Positions 51,663 through 63,918 are shown, counted from the stretch's first letter. The stretch is 64,000 nt of DNA from Linnemannia hyalina (GCA_019671135.1 JAHRHY010000010.1:682001-746000); one strand, 5' to 3'. Translations and numbers: made by a program. The notes: generated by a model not told the origin, from the letters alone.

Positions 51663-51851
51663 GGCTCATTGTCGATATGGTCATTGTGCTTGAGGGGACC
51701 ATGTCTGTATATTTTGCAGTGCATTGGACAAGCACACATTCAATGCAGTTGGAAATTCTGGATAAATGCAATCATCATGTCGGTTTATTTACTTTTTCAC
51801 GCATAGAATGCGCCATGGGGGAGGATGAGGAAGAAGGGTAAAATGATTGAT

Positions 51852-54734
51852 TTAAAAGTTGTCAGAGATCTTGGGCAACTCAAGCTCCCATCCAATAATT
51901 GGTCCAAGCTTGGGGAGAGCCTTGGCGACAGACTCGACATCTTTATCTCCGCGTCCAGACACGGTCACAAGGACATCCTTGCCAGGTCCCAACTCCTTAG
52001 CGGCCTCGATGGCAGCATACAAAGCGTGGGAGGACTCAAGGGCGGGGATAATACCTTCAGTCTCGCACAAGGAACGGAAACCAATCAAGCACTGGGCATC
52101 ATCCACAGGAACGTACTTGGCGCGTCCAGAGTCCTTCAACCAGGCGTGCTCAGGTCCGACACCGGGGTAGTCCAATCCAGCAGAGATCGAATGTGTCTCC
52201 TTGATCTGACCAGTCTTATTGTCCTGCAGCAAGTAGGTTCTCGTGCCGTGGAAGACACCAATAGTTCCTGCAGCCAAAGTGGCAGAGTGCTCCTCAGTGT
52301 GGGTTCCTGATCCACCAGCCTCAGCTCCAATCATCTGGACGGTCTTATCCTCAATGAACGGGTAGAAAAGACCAATGGCGTTGCTTCCTCCTCCGACACA
52401 GGCAACAATGGCATCGGGAAGACGGCCAGCCTGCTCCAACATCTGTCCTCTTGCCTCGGTACCAATGACAGACTGGAAGTCACGGACAATGGTGGGGAAG
52501 GGATGGGGTCCAATGGCCGATCCGACCAAGTAGTGAGTGGTGGTGACGTTGGTGACCCAGTCTCTCATTGCCTCGTTAATGGCATCCTTGAGGGTCTTTG
52601 CTCCCGAGTGGACAGTGACAACCTTGGCACCCAAGATACGCATTCTGAAGACGTTCAAGGCCTGACGCTGGACATCATCAGCTCCCATGTAGACAATGCA
52701 CTCCAAGCCGAACTTGGCGCAAACAGTGGCGGTGGCGACTCCGTGCTGACCAGCTCCAGTCTCGGCAATGATTCTCTTCTTGCCCAATCTCTTGGCGAGC
52801 AAGATCTGTCCAATGGCGTTGTTGATCTTGTGCGATCCAGTGTGGTTCAAATCCTCTCTCTTCAACCAGATCCTGGCGCCTCCGGTTCTTTCGGTCAAAC
52901 GGTCGGCCAATGTCAAGCTTGAAGGGCGACCAATGTAGGTGTAGAAGGACTTGTATTCCTCCCAGAAGGCGGGGTCATTCTTGGCCTCAACATAGGCAGC
53001 CTCCAACTCGGCGAGACAGTCCACCAAAGCCTCGGGCACGTACTGACCACCAAACTCACCGAAACGAGGATCCAAAAGATGAACGTGCTAGGTACATACG
53101 TGGAGCAGATAGTTAAAAGTGGTTAGACTTTCATGTCGATATCTTGAGGTCATATAGATGAGTAATTGTGATACAAATTAAATGTGACTTACTCCAGGAG
53201 TGACGGGAACGCGGCTCTCGGGGTGGACAATGCTATAGGCTGCAATTTTTCAATGATGGTAGTGGCGGTTAGCGGCTGGCTAGATCGTGACATTAGCATC
53301 TCCAGGTAAAACATAATTCAGTTGCTATCCGTCATCTTTACCTGGTGCACCAGTGCCGTCACTGACATCCTTGGCATAGGCGTAGGCGGCCTCGGCACGA
53401 GCTCCAGGGGCTATTTAAGGCCAGATTGGGCCAAGAACAAAGAAGCAAGCCACCAAGTCTTAGTCAAATGCGATAGCGCGGGATTTTTTTTTGATTGTTT
53501 CTGCTGCAAAAAGATCATGTCATCCTCCGATCATGTATCGGTTGCAGATAAAGATAAAGAGTGCTCACTTACCAGCATCGCGGAGAACGGTGATGATCTT
53601 GCTTCCGATAACAACACCGTCGGCATGAGCACCGACAGCCTGGAATTGTTCGCGGTTAGAGACTCCGAATCCGACTGCCAAGGGCAGATTGGTGTGACGG
53701 CGAATGCGGGCGACAAGGTTGGGAAGCTCGACGTTGACGGTCGAGGAGGCACCGGTGACTCCAAGCTTGGAAACGACGTAGATGAAGCTGTCAGCGACCT
53801 GGGCCAAGTGGCCAATGCGGGTATCAGACGTCGAAGGGGCAATCAAAGGAACGTATGACAATCTAATATCATAAGCAAAGGGAAAAAGTAGTTCAGTTAA
53901 TGCTCCGCATGAAGTGATCCTTGTCTTTCAATCGACCACTCTTTCTGTCTTTCTTGTCCTGAACAGACACCATACCCGTATTGTGTGCAGTAGCCGCGGA
54001 ACTCAGCACTCTCCTCGGGAGGGAGCTCGACAACAATGAATCCGTTGACACCAGCCTCCTGGCAGTCCTTAACAACGCGCTCTTCGCCGTAGCAGCGAAT
54101 AGGGTTGAAGTATCCCATGAAGATAACGGGAGCCTTGAGACCCTTAGCTCTGGCTTCCCTGACCATGTCCAAGCACATAGGAATATCAACGTTGTGCGTG
54201 ATGGCAACCTAGATCCGACAGCGAAATGAGATGTATAACAATCAGTGAGGATATCTTCCAAGTTACTGCTGAACTCCTGTAAAGTATTCTGATTGCAAAA
54301 AAAACAAGGGTAAGGGGTGCTTACCTGGCTGGACTCCTGAATGGTGGGGCCGTCAGCCAAGGGATCAGTGAATGGAACTCCGAGCTCGATAATGTCGGCG
54401 CCTCCCTTCTCCAAGGCGAGCATGACATCGACGGTATCCTTGGGCTCGGGGTAACCGGCAGTGATAAAGGCAACAAAGGCAGCGCGCTCTATTCACATTG
54501 ACGGAACACGGAGATTTGGCGTGATTAGGGATGCACCTTTTCTTTCCATCGAGAAGCATACAATGACCAACTGTTTTTTTGGGGTGGGAAAAAAGAATGG
54601 AAGAAACGGGTCTGTGTGTATGCAGGAGGTGTGGGTGAGGGCAGGCGTGGGATGTTGTTGTTTATGGTGGGTGTTGAAGTGTTCTTACTCTGCTCCTTGC
54701 AGTCGTTGAATACTTGACGAAGATGGGCAGACAT
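51852..54734 (-). CDS. TRP5: Bifunctional tryptophan synthase (alpha-beta fusion)
   Basis: Seven exons (54734-54689, 54488-54325, 54208-53976, 53862-53573, 53410-53342, 53239-53193, 53087-51852) give 694 residues in the fungal alpha-then-beta order. The alpha half (1 to ~245) splits indole-3-glycerol phosphate: Glu50 and Asp61 in [15 protein letters not shown] are catalytic, and GFGVSNREQ and GVVIGSK bind phosphate. A ~40-residue linker is encoded by two tiny exons. The beta half (from ~284) condenses indole with serine on PLP: HTGSHK carries the Schiff-base Lys370, and GGGSNAIG binds the cofactor phosphate. Indole is channelled between the halves. All active-site residues are intact. The alpha half and linker are split by six introns, while the beta half is one 1236-base exon. 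Confidence 0.97.
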
Positions 54735-54960
54735 GGTGTGTTGTGAGAGAGAGAGAGTGAAATGAGTTGAGGAGTGAGAGAAGAGACAGGCGAACCCTTC
54801 CTCTTTATTCTTTATTTGAGTCGTCCTTGAGTCACCATCCCAAAAGCACGCATATTTAGGTGGCTGAGATAATTGAGATCCTCACTGATAATTATCCAGC
54901 CAATCGCAGCAAAGGGGAGCAAGTTTCGAGTTCGAGTTCAAGCATGATTTTATTTGATTT
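54735..54960. promoter_or_regulatory. Upstream region of tryptophan synthase
   Basis: 226 bases between the TRP5 start and the preceding small ORF's stop. A CT-rich leader on the coding strand precedes the ATG. One TGAGTCACC at 54828-54836 reads TGACTCA in reverse, matching the Gcn4/Cpc1 bZIP consensus that controls amino-acid genes in fungi. It is therefore a plausible general-control site. Confidence 0.5.
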
Positions 54961-55425
54961 TCATTCTTCTTCGTTTAGGGCTGTCAGTAATGACTGAAAG
55001 ATCCCCTCTTCCTCCTCCCTCTTCGTCAAAGGGTACGGCGTCCGGGGCAGGCTGCTAGCATTCCCCTCGACTTTGTACTCTCCGCTAGGCAGAAACTGCA
55101 CCTTAAAAACCGCCTTTTTCACGGCCGGCCGCTCAAAGCCATGACTCAGATCCAATGGCTCTAACAATGTGGTGATAGGTAGACATGGGCTGCTTGGCAT
55201 GGACGGCAAATTACCCGAGCATGGGTTGCTCGAACTGGAGATGGTCTGTCGACGAATCCTTAGACAGGGCGATGGAGAAGAATATCCGAGATTGGAGAAG
55301 GGCTGACGCGCGGTTGAGAGCTTGGCCGACTTGCACGGTCGTCCATTACTTGAGTCAATGGGTGTCATTTTCGACAAAGGGAGTGTCAAACAGAACTGCG
55401 CTGGATGTGCAATTTCTTGAGTCAT
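54961..55425 (-). CDS. Small hypothetical protein
   Basis: Not recognised. A single open frame of 154 residues starts at the ATG at 55425 (context AAACCATGA, favourable). The C-terminal part looks structured (KKAVFKVQFLPSGEYKVEG, then EEEEGIFQSLLTALNEEE), while the middle is Ser/Pro-rich. A possible splice acceptor (TTGCTGCAG) just upstream of the ATG means an earlier exon may exist. It sits between TRP5 and TRAPPC11 on the same strand with its own spacing, so no functional link is implied. It could still be a chance frame. Confidence 0.45.
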   Translation of the reverse strand: MTQEIAHPAQFCLTLPLSKMTPIDSSNGRPCKSAKLSTARQPFSNLGYSSPSPCLRIRRQTISSSSNPCSGNLPSMPSSPCLPITTLLEPLDLSHGFERPAVKKAVFKVQFLPSGEYKVEGNASSLPRTPYPLTKREEEEGIFQSLLTALNEEE

Positions 55426-55976
55426 GGTTTTGGCGCTTGAAAGTAGACTGCAGCAATCAATGAAACGTGAAGAGGGAGTGGGCGTTGGTTAGTATCGCGA
55501 GTCCTTACTAAAGTTCAACCGGTACAGAAAAGCAAGAAACCTTAGAAACAAGAAACTTAATGCCGTTGGTTACTTGGAGCTGCTGAAGTGCTACCGTAAA
55601 TATTGCAGGCGTGTTCGTGTTAGTGTGCGTGAGGATGAAGTGGTTGAGGAACTAGAAGACTTGAAGGACGTGAAAGGGTTGAGACGATAAGAGAGGAAGC
55701 AAGGGTGTATTTATGTTATTTATGTTCGTCTCGGCGATGAACAAATTCCTCGACTTGCCTGGTGGCCGTAATAATTCGAGTGATGTCAGCGACGCCATTT
55801 GCCCCTGTAACGTCATATTTTTGTGGTCGGTGCGCAAAGTAACTAGGCTTGTCCTGAAGTGGGATCACAAACCTTTAGGCCAAACAGCAGACTCCATTAC
55901 GTCGTCCGAATTCGCCAGAACAAAGTAGAAGGCAGAAACCAAAAGTTTTTTTTATTGCAGATGACTGGATGACGAG
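55426..55976. other. Intergenic region between the small ORF and TRAPPC11
   Basis: About 550 bases with no further supported gene. It should hold the promoter of the small ORF, if real, and the 3' end of TRAPPC11. Confidence 0.5.
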
Positions 55977-58900
55977 CTACTCTAGTGACCCAGTCTCAGG
56001 CTTGACAAAGATCACAACAGTCTCTCCAGTCCCCGTTCTTGCATTTTGAGGGCCGCCCATTTTAATTGCTCCTCTGACCTTGACCAATACCTCCTCATGA
56101 CTCTCTGGTTGTTGCAGTTGATGTGATGCCTGACCACGTCTGCGACTGGGCTTCCTCTTGTTTACGACCAGCTTTACCAGCGGAAGTCGAGTCAATCCGG
56201 CCTGTAGAGGGTAGCAGTTCATCTGGATGGAGTGGCTGGCGAAAGGGAGGATCCTGAGGGTCGTTTGCATGGTACCCGCATAAACCATACCCTCAGATGG
56301 CTCGACGGTCATAGCAAGTTCTTGGGTCTTGCCAGTTGGGTTGTGGATCTCGTATCTGGCCGTGAAAGGTCGACTGACCAAAGCATCTTTGGGGAGATCT
56401 AATTACAAAACAGGTCGAAGGTTGGAAAAGTTAGCGCCCGTGTTCACTGTCATCATCGCTCGCAATAAAACTCCAGGGCTCAGCATTGTGATACTTACCA
56501 ACAGTCATATAGGGTTGTGCCTTGGGCAGCTCTAGTGGTTGCAAGGGAACATTGGTCACTACAAACGGCGCGTTGGCCTTTCCATCGTCCTCAAACCTAT
56601 TGAGGAGAATATACACAATCAAAGTTAGAATAACAGTCTGATACACACGTACAGAGGACTTTACCCGAGTTCACCAGCTCACCTCCTCCATTGGATGCGC
56701 AAATAGCCAACTTCAATCTGGTCAGGCGCCATATCCAGATCGGCTGCAGTTACCCTGACCAAATGAATGAAAGTCTGCAGATTGCCAGACCGCCAGGGTA
56801 GGAGACTGGACTCGCTTTCTCCTTCGTCTCCGAAGCGGTTGCCATCTAGGCCAATACTGCTATCCTCCAGTAGCTCGACACGAATACCGACCTCCTGCAG
56901 GCTCTTTTTCCGGCCACGCACTCGACTGATACTGTGGCTCCGAGAGAGTCCTCCTAAGCCTCCTGCAGCGCCATCACGACCTCCTGTGCCAGGCTCTGCC
57001 AAGGTGTTTGACTCCGAGCCGATGATGAGCTTGACCTCCTTGACTTGAACCGGCCATGGTCCCTCGTTGTTCACCCGAGTTGACATCAAGTACACCTCCG
57101 TGTGGGTCAGTGCAGGTACCGTCACCGCGCCATACTTTTCGTCCACCACATTCGACTGCAAAATCGGAACAAGGTCGGGCTCACTATCTTGTGTTTTTTT
57201 GGTCTCCGAGACATGGGCCAGTTGTGGGGTATAATCGACGGCGGCGTCGAAAGGCGGGATGAACAGAACCCTGAAGGCGTGCTGCTTCTCCGTCGACGAC
57301 TTCTTCTGCTCATTTTCCAACGAAACCTCGTACCGAACTTTGCAGACAATGGTCCTAGGAGTTGGGATCTCGAGCGCCTTGACAAAGATGGTTTGCTCTG
57401 CCCACTCGCCTACAGCGAGATCTTGTGCAACGTTGCTTGAACTGGCAGAGCTGCCAGCCTTCGACAAACGGATTCCATGGAGTATCTGGGTTGCTTGGAA
57501 AGATCCAGCAGAGAGGGATTTGAGGGCAGCATGAGGATCTATCACAATGCTGTCGAGCGAATCTATGCTTGGGTCGATAGGTTGCAATTCTACATCCATC
57601 TCCATGGCCACAGGGAACGCTTCTCCGTTTCGAACTTTGATGACCACAGGGAAGAACTCGTCGAGATAAGCCGGTGACTTGAACAATGTTTGGATCTCAA
57701 CCTTGGATTCCCTAGGCACCACGCTGTTAAAGACGACGTTGGTAAATTGTTGGACTTATGGATAGGACAGCAGCACTGGAAGCGTATCTGAGTATTGGCT
57801 ATTTGACTTACTGAAGTGATGGAGCACGTTTGGCCCCCTTGTCAAGCTGCTTGAACTTCAACTTCACGGATGAGCTTGCATCTTCCGACGCCCGAGACAC
57901 ATCCAGCCACTGTCTTCTAGGGGGGCTTCCTTGGAGCGGCATGTGATTCTGCTGAGAGCCAGGTTGATCGCCTTCTAGTATGACGTCTGTCGTTGGGTAC
58001 TCGAGGGCAACGTTCCATTGCTCTGTCGCAACTCCCAGGGTGATTTTGACAACCTGTCCCAACAAGAACAAAAGAGGTCGTCAATACCTTGCATTGGTTA
58101 TGGGCAGCGCAAATTCAACTTGAAAACTTCTCCTTTGGGTACCTTGATAGTCTGCTCCTTCTCTGGCACGATAGCGCCTTCAATGACCATTGTCGAATGA
58201 GGATTAATATCCAAATCGAGGTTGGCTTTCCATACGCTGCCTTGGGTATCAAAAGTGCAGCGGCCACAATCGACCCACTCCACGTTTCTCCCCGTACGGT
58301 CCTTCATCGATAGTCGCTCCACGGGGTCCTGTACGCAAGTCTGATCAAGCGGTCTCGGGTCCTCAAATCGGTGATTCAGTGTGGGGTCTGAAAATTCCAC
58401 AAGAACATATGATAAACGGAAGGGTTTCGGCAGCGCGCCTTGGCCTCCTTGCGTTGCCAACTGAAGCTGAAACTTGCTCGCCGATGCAACAAATGCCTGC
58501 TTCGATTGGAACTGGACTGCACATGAAACTAATGGGCGAAGGTTGAAGGAGGTGTTAGATTTTGATACACAATCCACCCTCGACTAACGACTGTGAGACA
58601 TGGCGTTTGAAGCGTACCGAAAGAGTTCATTTGAGGCATTGGCAGGGCAAGAGGCTTGTGAACGGACGTATTGGCAGGATGGGTCTTGGTGTGAAGTATG
58701 CTGACAAGCTCATCGAAAACACTCAGTCTCTTGGCTTCAGTTGCAGGCATATCTAAATGGTTCAAGACAAATAATGTAAATCAGCATTCTTACTCCACGA
58801 CTGGACTTTCTGGGATGTTGTATACTGAAGCTGTTTGCTCACCTGGACTCATCATCTCGATCAAATATTCGACCACGTTCTCCCAGTATCCCAACTCCTT

Positions 58901-61449
58901 CGCGCATTGGATGGACCATTTCAAGATCGAGGTCAAAATCAAGTTCCAGCCCTCCTTGCGATAGGTCTTGCCGATCCTCTCGAAAAATCTAGCAGATCGT
59001 GAGAGATAGTTCGAGAGCTTATGTCAGTGAATGGTTCTTGCTGGCCTATCGGGTTACATGTTTAAACTGCTAAAGCTATTCCTTACTTGAGCGCCATTTC
59101 AAATTTTCCTGCCGTGTAGTATGTTCCTGCGATCTCCGAGGCCAAGAATAGAGTCATTCGACCAGCCTTGTATCTTTTGAACTGCTCGTAACTCTTGGTC
59201 AACAACTCGATCGTGAGTGAGAGGTGGTCAATGGCTCTCTCAGCATTCATCGATTGAAGCGTAGGAGGATAGGGCCTTGAGCTGGTAGGAGCAGGCGCTA
59301 CCGAGCTGTCAGGATACGCCTAGTTGGAGACACATACACTGGTTAGTATCATTGTTTAGAAATCCCCGAGTTCGTACATGGGAGGTGACAGCGCCTTCCG
59401 AAAAATGCTCACCTCCTCAGCCATCTCAAACCGCAGTCGTCTCTGCACGCTACAGTTTGCAGATTGGTGAAAAAAGTATCCGGCATGCTGAAGAACCAGC
59501 ATTGGGTTGACACCAGCGCCAGGACCGTGCGTTCCACCTCCGCGTCCTCCACCGACACTCCCATTGTACACAGAGGCGTCACCTGAAGGACTGATTCCGA
59601 ATCCGGTAGCGCCATTTCCTACTCCAATGCCAGAGAACTTGTTGAGATCCTTTGACCCTTCTGTCATTCCTGCAAACGATCCATAAACGACACTGCCAGG
59701 CGAAGGAACGGGAAGCTTAAATCCTGCTTTGGTCCCGATATCCAGCAGGTCGCCGAATACCCTGTACTGCTTGCCAAGCCAAGCCCAGTACTCAAAGGAG
59801 TCGTCGCCCATCCTCCAGCTCTCCGAGAAGGCCTTGAACACGATCAAGTGGCGGCGGAAGTAGAAGAGAGCTGTGGAAGGTGCATCCAAATAGAGATGAA
59901 ATTTGCAGATCTAAAAAACGAGTAAGAAAAAATGGAGGTAGTGAGTACTTGTGCATAGGAGTAGCTTTTCTAAAGTCGTGCGATAGACTGCGCCTAGGCT
60001 TTTACCTTCAGGCAAAGACAATCAGCCAGCACTTTGGCTTCTGCCCATCGCTTCGTCCGAGCTTGTAATCCTGGGGTTCCAGGAGTAATTGTCGAGGTTA
60101 TAGCGAACATGTCGATGAGGAGACCATATGCAGATTCGTAAAACTTGACCGCATTGTCGATGTCCTGCTTACACTCGGAAAACATGCCCATCTTGAAGTC
60201 ATAGCGAAACATCCATCCCTGGACAGAGAGTGTTTGCTGTTGAGTCTGTTGCGATCCTCCGATGTTTGGTTGCTGTCCTGGCCGGACACTGGCCGTTGTT
60301 GAAGGAAGGTTGGATCGCTTTTTCTTGTGTCGCTTGACTTGTTCCTTGTAGTAATTCATCGAGCCCTCGTACTGCGACCGTTGAAGACTACCAAAAGGTC
60401 AGATGAGCGGAAAAGGAGGTTAAACTGTGCAATTACAACTCCAAATGCCCCGTGCAGTCGAGTGTTAACGAAGCCTTACTTGACTGCAAAGTCCGAGATC
60501 TCCTGGCTGTTGCTGGGTGGGAGCACATAGAACGAGTTTTTGATGTCCAATCCTGCCGACTTGCGCACGAAATTCAGTCGGTCCTCGATAGATGGATCCT
60601 CTATTGTTCAATTGAAAGTTGGTTAGCGACATGACTTAATGGTTGGGAGACGTAGTTCTGCATGCTCGATATCTCCTGCAAAGCTATACCCATATGTGAC
60701 CTCTGCAGTATCACAACGGCAGCAAACTTGACTCCTCGTTCCTGTGAAGCTTTCCTATTTTCAAGACGCGATGGTATTAGCTTGGTGTTCAACTATCGTT
60801 GCATGCATTGCCAAGTCTGTTTATAACACCTTGGCACTCACCGGCGCTCCAGAAGATCTTGCGCCAACGTGGTATCATGATCACGCTCCATGGGGTCAAC
60901 AACCCCCAATGGTCCTTTATCAGAGAATCCGCGTTGGCCATTGTCGGCGTTTCCAACAATCGACTCTCTGTCCCAAAGGTCCACGACTGCAATAAAAACG
61001 GATGGGATCTTTTCACGGTGCCGCCGAACCCACAGAGGTGTGATAAGGCCATCCGGGTAGAGCGGTGAAGAAGGTGCAGTAGGCGAGAGGGATTGTTGAG
61101 CGAGGTGTAATTGATTCGTCTGCTGCAGGAATCGTCGTGATGGTGGGAGGTTGTAGGCTGCCTGTTCTGGGATCACGTAAAACAGCGACCCTGCAAGACC
61201 CTTGGTGTTGTCCCAGTAGGAGACGTTGTTGCGGGAAAGCATCGCCTGAAGCAAGGCGGCCTTTTGGGTAGCTAGTCCTGTCTTGCTGCCCTGAGTACTC
61301 GGCCTCGGTGGTGGGGGAGGTGGGTTGTCGTTGTTGACCTGTGGTGGGTTCGCATCCTCCTGATGGGACACGTCTTCGGCAGTGGTCAAGCCTGAGACAA
61401 CCAAGGTCGGCTGGAGATGAATTGCAAACTCGGGCGGGTAGGCGTCCAT
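55977..61449 (-). CDS. TRAPPC11: TRAPPC11/foie gras homologue (TRAPP complex subunit)
   Basis: Thirteen exons on the minus strand give 1458 residues: 61449-60842, 60754-60690, 60600-60480, 60387-60006, 59910-59413, 59319-59087, 58988-58843, 58752-58618, 58528-58143, 58053-57812, 57723-56683, 56596-56499, 56398-55977. The N-terminus is Pro/Gln-rich. The foie-gras domain runs about 230-600 and is marked by MNYYKEQVKRHKKK, FYESAYGLL, RRHLIVFKAF and DDSFEYWAWLGKQYRVFGDL. The C-terminal ~500 residues are beta-rich gryzun-type (EVGYLRIQWRRFEDDGKA, then ARYEIHNPTGKTQELAMTVE). TRAPPC11 acts in TRAPP III at the ER-Golgi boundary and in autophagy. It is longer than the human protein (about 1133) because of low-complexity inserts. 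Exon order and phases agree throughout. Confidence 0.9.
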
Positions 61450-61777
61450 GATGGCGTTTGCGGTGTGGGCGTATTAGAGAATGGAGCGGCGCAAGACCTT
61501 CACAGCAAAAAATGTCTATTGCCTTGAGGAGAGGGTGTGTTGATGGTCCGTTCGGTCGTCGTCGCGATTGGACAGTTGGGATGGGAGTTGTCGAAGTGTC
61601 GTTCTGCTTTCTGGCGTGCAAGGGGAACTAAGTACCTTGCCTTTGCACGTGACTCATATACCGACCCACCCACAGAAAATAAAAGACAAAAACCGACCAA
61701 GTGCTCTTTTTTGTCGACCTTGCCACCTCTTCCTCTCTTCATTTCTTTTTCTTTGCCATCCTTCCTCCTTCAACACC
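61450..61777. promoter_or_regulatory. Divergent promoter of TRAPPC11 and PI synthase
   Basis: Only 328 bases separate the two start codons, so the promoters must overlap. The plus-strand side is CT-rich (TTCCTCTCTTC) just before the PI synthase ATG. No clear TATA box was found. Confidence 0.5.
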
Positions 61778-63442
61778 ATGCCCGCAAAGAACACCAAAGC
61801 ACCAGCCGCTGTGGCATCCAAGCAGGGACCCGCAGACGAGAACGTCTTCCTCTTCATCCCCAACCTGATTGGTACGCTAACGAACAAAAAGACATCAACC
61901 CAAATTGTCGACTCCACTCTACAACTCAACACATACCTTGGATCTCGAACTGGCCAGATGCGCAGAGGATGGAAAAGGATCGCCGGCTACGTTGTTGTCA
62001 TGACAATCACACATCTGACATCATGTTTGAACATCTCTTTTTCTTGCTTGTCAACCACTACCTGTATCGTTTACAGGATACAGCCGAATCCTCCTTGCTG
62101 CTGGCGCCTTATACTACATGCCCTATCACCCAAAGACATGCATGGTCATGTACTCTGTTTCGTGTCTTTTGGACGCCGTTGATGGACAAGCTGCCCGTTA
62201 CTATGACCAATGTAAGGATCGTTCGTCTATTGCCTTTAGGCGGATAGTACCATGCCTTTGCGTATGCGATTCTTACAGACAGGAAGGAATGTGTTTTTTT
62301 ATTTTATTTCTAACGGACGACGACTTGCATTGTACGCATCTTATGTTTGTGTGTATGCTTTTTTTATCTTTTCACTTTAGGCAGCAAATTTGGAGCAGTT
62401 CTGGACATGGTTACTGACAGGTAAGCATGCGAGTCGATATCGGGTGCCCAAGGTGGCTCAATTGCCATGTTTGACGAGGATGGTCTTGTGTGCGTGGCGA
62501 AGAAGTGTCGTGTGTGTGCAACACAGGCTTAACAAGTTATCATCACCTTCCCCACTTGATCGGGTCCAAACTCCTACACTAAAATTAAATGAACTGACCG
62601 GCTAACTGATTGACATACACACCACACACGCATATATCTTGTTCATTTTGTAGGTGCACTACTGCCTGCCTTCTCTGCTATCTTGCCATTGCCTACCCGT
62701 CCTATGCCCTCGTCTTCCAGTTCTTGATCGCCTTGGATGTCAGCAGTCATTACATGCACATGTACAGGTAACGAGCTTGTCCATACCCAGCCGACGGAAC
62801 TCTGTTCTCCCTTTCATCCGCACTTTGTTCACATGAAATCCTATCTTTCCTTTTCATTTTAAGCCCGACTGTTAATGCTCTCAAAACAAAGGCATTTGCA
62901 CTTGTTCATCTCTTTCCCCTCTTCCCATTCGAACCCTATTAACACCATAACCATGCTGACCTGTTTATCTCTGCGCATATAGCTCATTGACCTCAGGAGC
63001 AACCAGCCATAAGAAGATTTCAGAGTCGAGCAACTTCATCCTTCGCGCCTACTATAGCAACAATGTAAGCGATCGACCGTCGAATGGGCAGATATCCATA
63101 CGTGGACAGAGGATAGACGGGCAGTGGATCCGTTTTTGTTTATTTTACTCGGAGCAGACGGACAAGTAACACCTATTTTTTTTTCTCACAAAAAAATACT
63201 TCCCTTAGAATGTCCTGTTTGCGTTCTGCTTTGCGAACGAGCTGTTCTTTGTTATCCTGTACCTGTTGAGTTTCAACTTCCAGTCGTCGGCCTTTGGCAA
63301 GGTTGTGCTGTACTCGCTTGCTGCTGTTACCGGACCTGTCTGCGCTGGAAAGCAGATTATCAACTGCATCCAGTTTGCCAACGCAAGCAGGAGCCTTGCA
63401 GAGATCGACCTTGAGGAGAGGAAGGCTGCCAAGAAGAACTAG
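61778..63442 (+). CDS. PIS1: Phosphatidylinositol synthase (CDP-alcohol phosphatidyltransferase)
   Basis: Six exons (61778-61871, 62077-62211, 62381-62420, 62654-62767, 62983-63064, 63209-63442) give 232 residues, near yeast Pis1 (220). It transfers phosphatidyl from CDP-diacylglycerol to myo-inositol at the ER membrane. The family motif is exact: Asp64-x2-Asp67-Gly68-x2-Ala71-Arg72-x8-Gly81-x3-Asp85-x3-Asp89. Further identity comes from the early FLFIPNLIGYSR and HYMHMYSSL. About four to six hydrophobic helices are visible (ACLLCYLAIAYPSYALVF and LFFVILYLLSFNF). The N-terminal ~22 residues are polar (PAKNTKAPAAVASKQ). Exon 3 is only 40 bases long. It is the only lipid-synthesis gene here. 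Confidence 0.97.
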
Positions 63443-63731
63443 ATAGACCTATGTTACCCATTCCCCAATACAACTTTTACATAATTTTTTTGCCGCCTTT
63501 TTTTTCTGCGAAAGGAATCGTGATCAGGAAGCGTTGAATATCGCAGATGCTGTGCTTGCCCCATGTTGAGGTCGTGCACAAAGGAACCTCCTCTTTTGAC
63601 GGACGTTTGACTCCACCTATCCTGCCACCTCTTACCTGCACACTGCACCCCTCCTCTTTTCTCTTTCTCTCGTCTCTCCTCCTACTCCCTTTTGTTTTCA
63701 ACTCGCCTCTCTCTTTTCTCTTTCACACACT

Positions 63732-63739
<8 letters not shown>

Positions 63740-63765
<26 letters not shown>

Positions 63766-63790
63766 TTTCTCTCTCACTCTCTCTCACTCT
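63740..63790. repeat. (CT)n microsatellite
   Basis: CT dinucleotide runs with a few interruptions, on the plus strand. Confidence 0.88.
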
Positions 63791-63807
63791 CACACATACT
63801 TATCTCT

Positions 63808-63918
63808 CTCACACTTATATCTCTCACACTTATATCTCTCACACTTATATCTCTCACACTTATATCTCTCACACTTATATCTCTCACACTTATATCTCTC
63901 ACACTTATATCTCTCACA
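63808..63918. repeat. 15-base minisatellite, about seven copies
   Basis: The unit ACACTTATATCTCTC is repeated with period 15, with identical copies starting at 63811, 63826, 63841, 63856, 63871, 63886 and 63901. The near-identity suggests recent slippage. Confidence 0.93.

Larger units (their letters stand above)
43741..51851. other. 8.1 kb intergenic region, no supported gene
   Basis: This is the longest gene-free interval, between the kinase start and the tryptophan synthase stop. It has C runs at 48969-48985 and near 51309-51320, a T run at 51641-51662, a near-palindrome at 48263-48286 and purine-rich tracts. Several frames exist (for example 48296-48949 plus), but none has recognisable domains or good exon partners. 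Confidence 0.5.
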
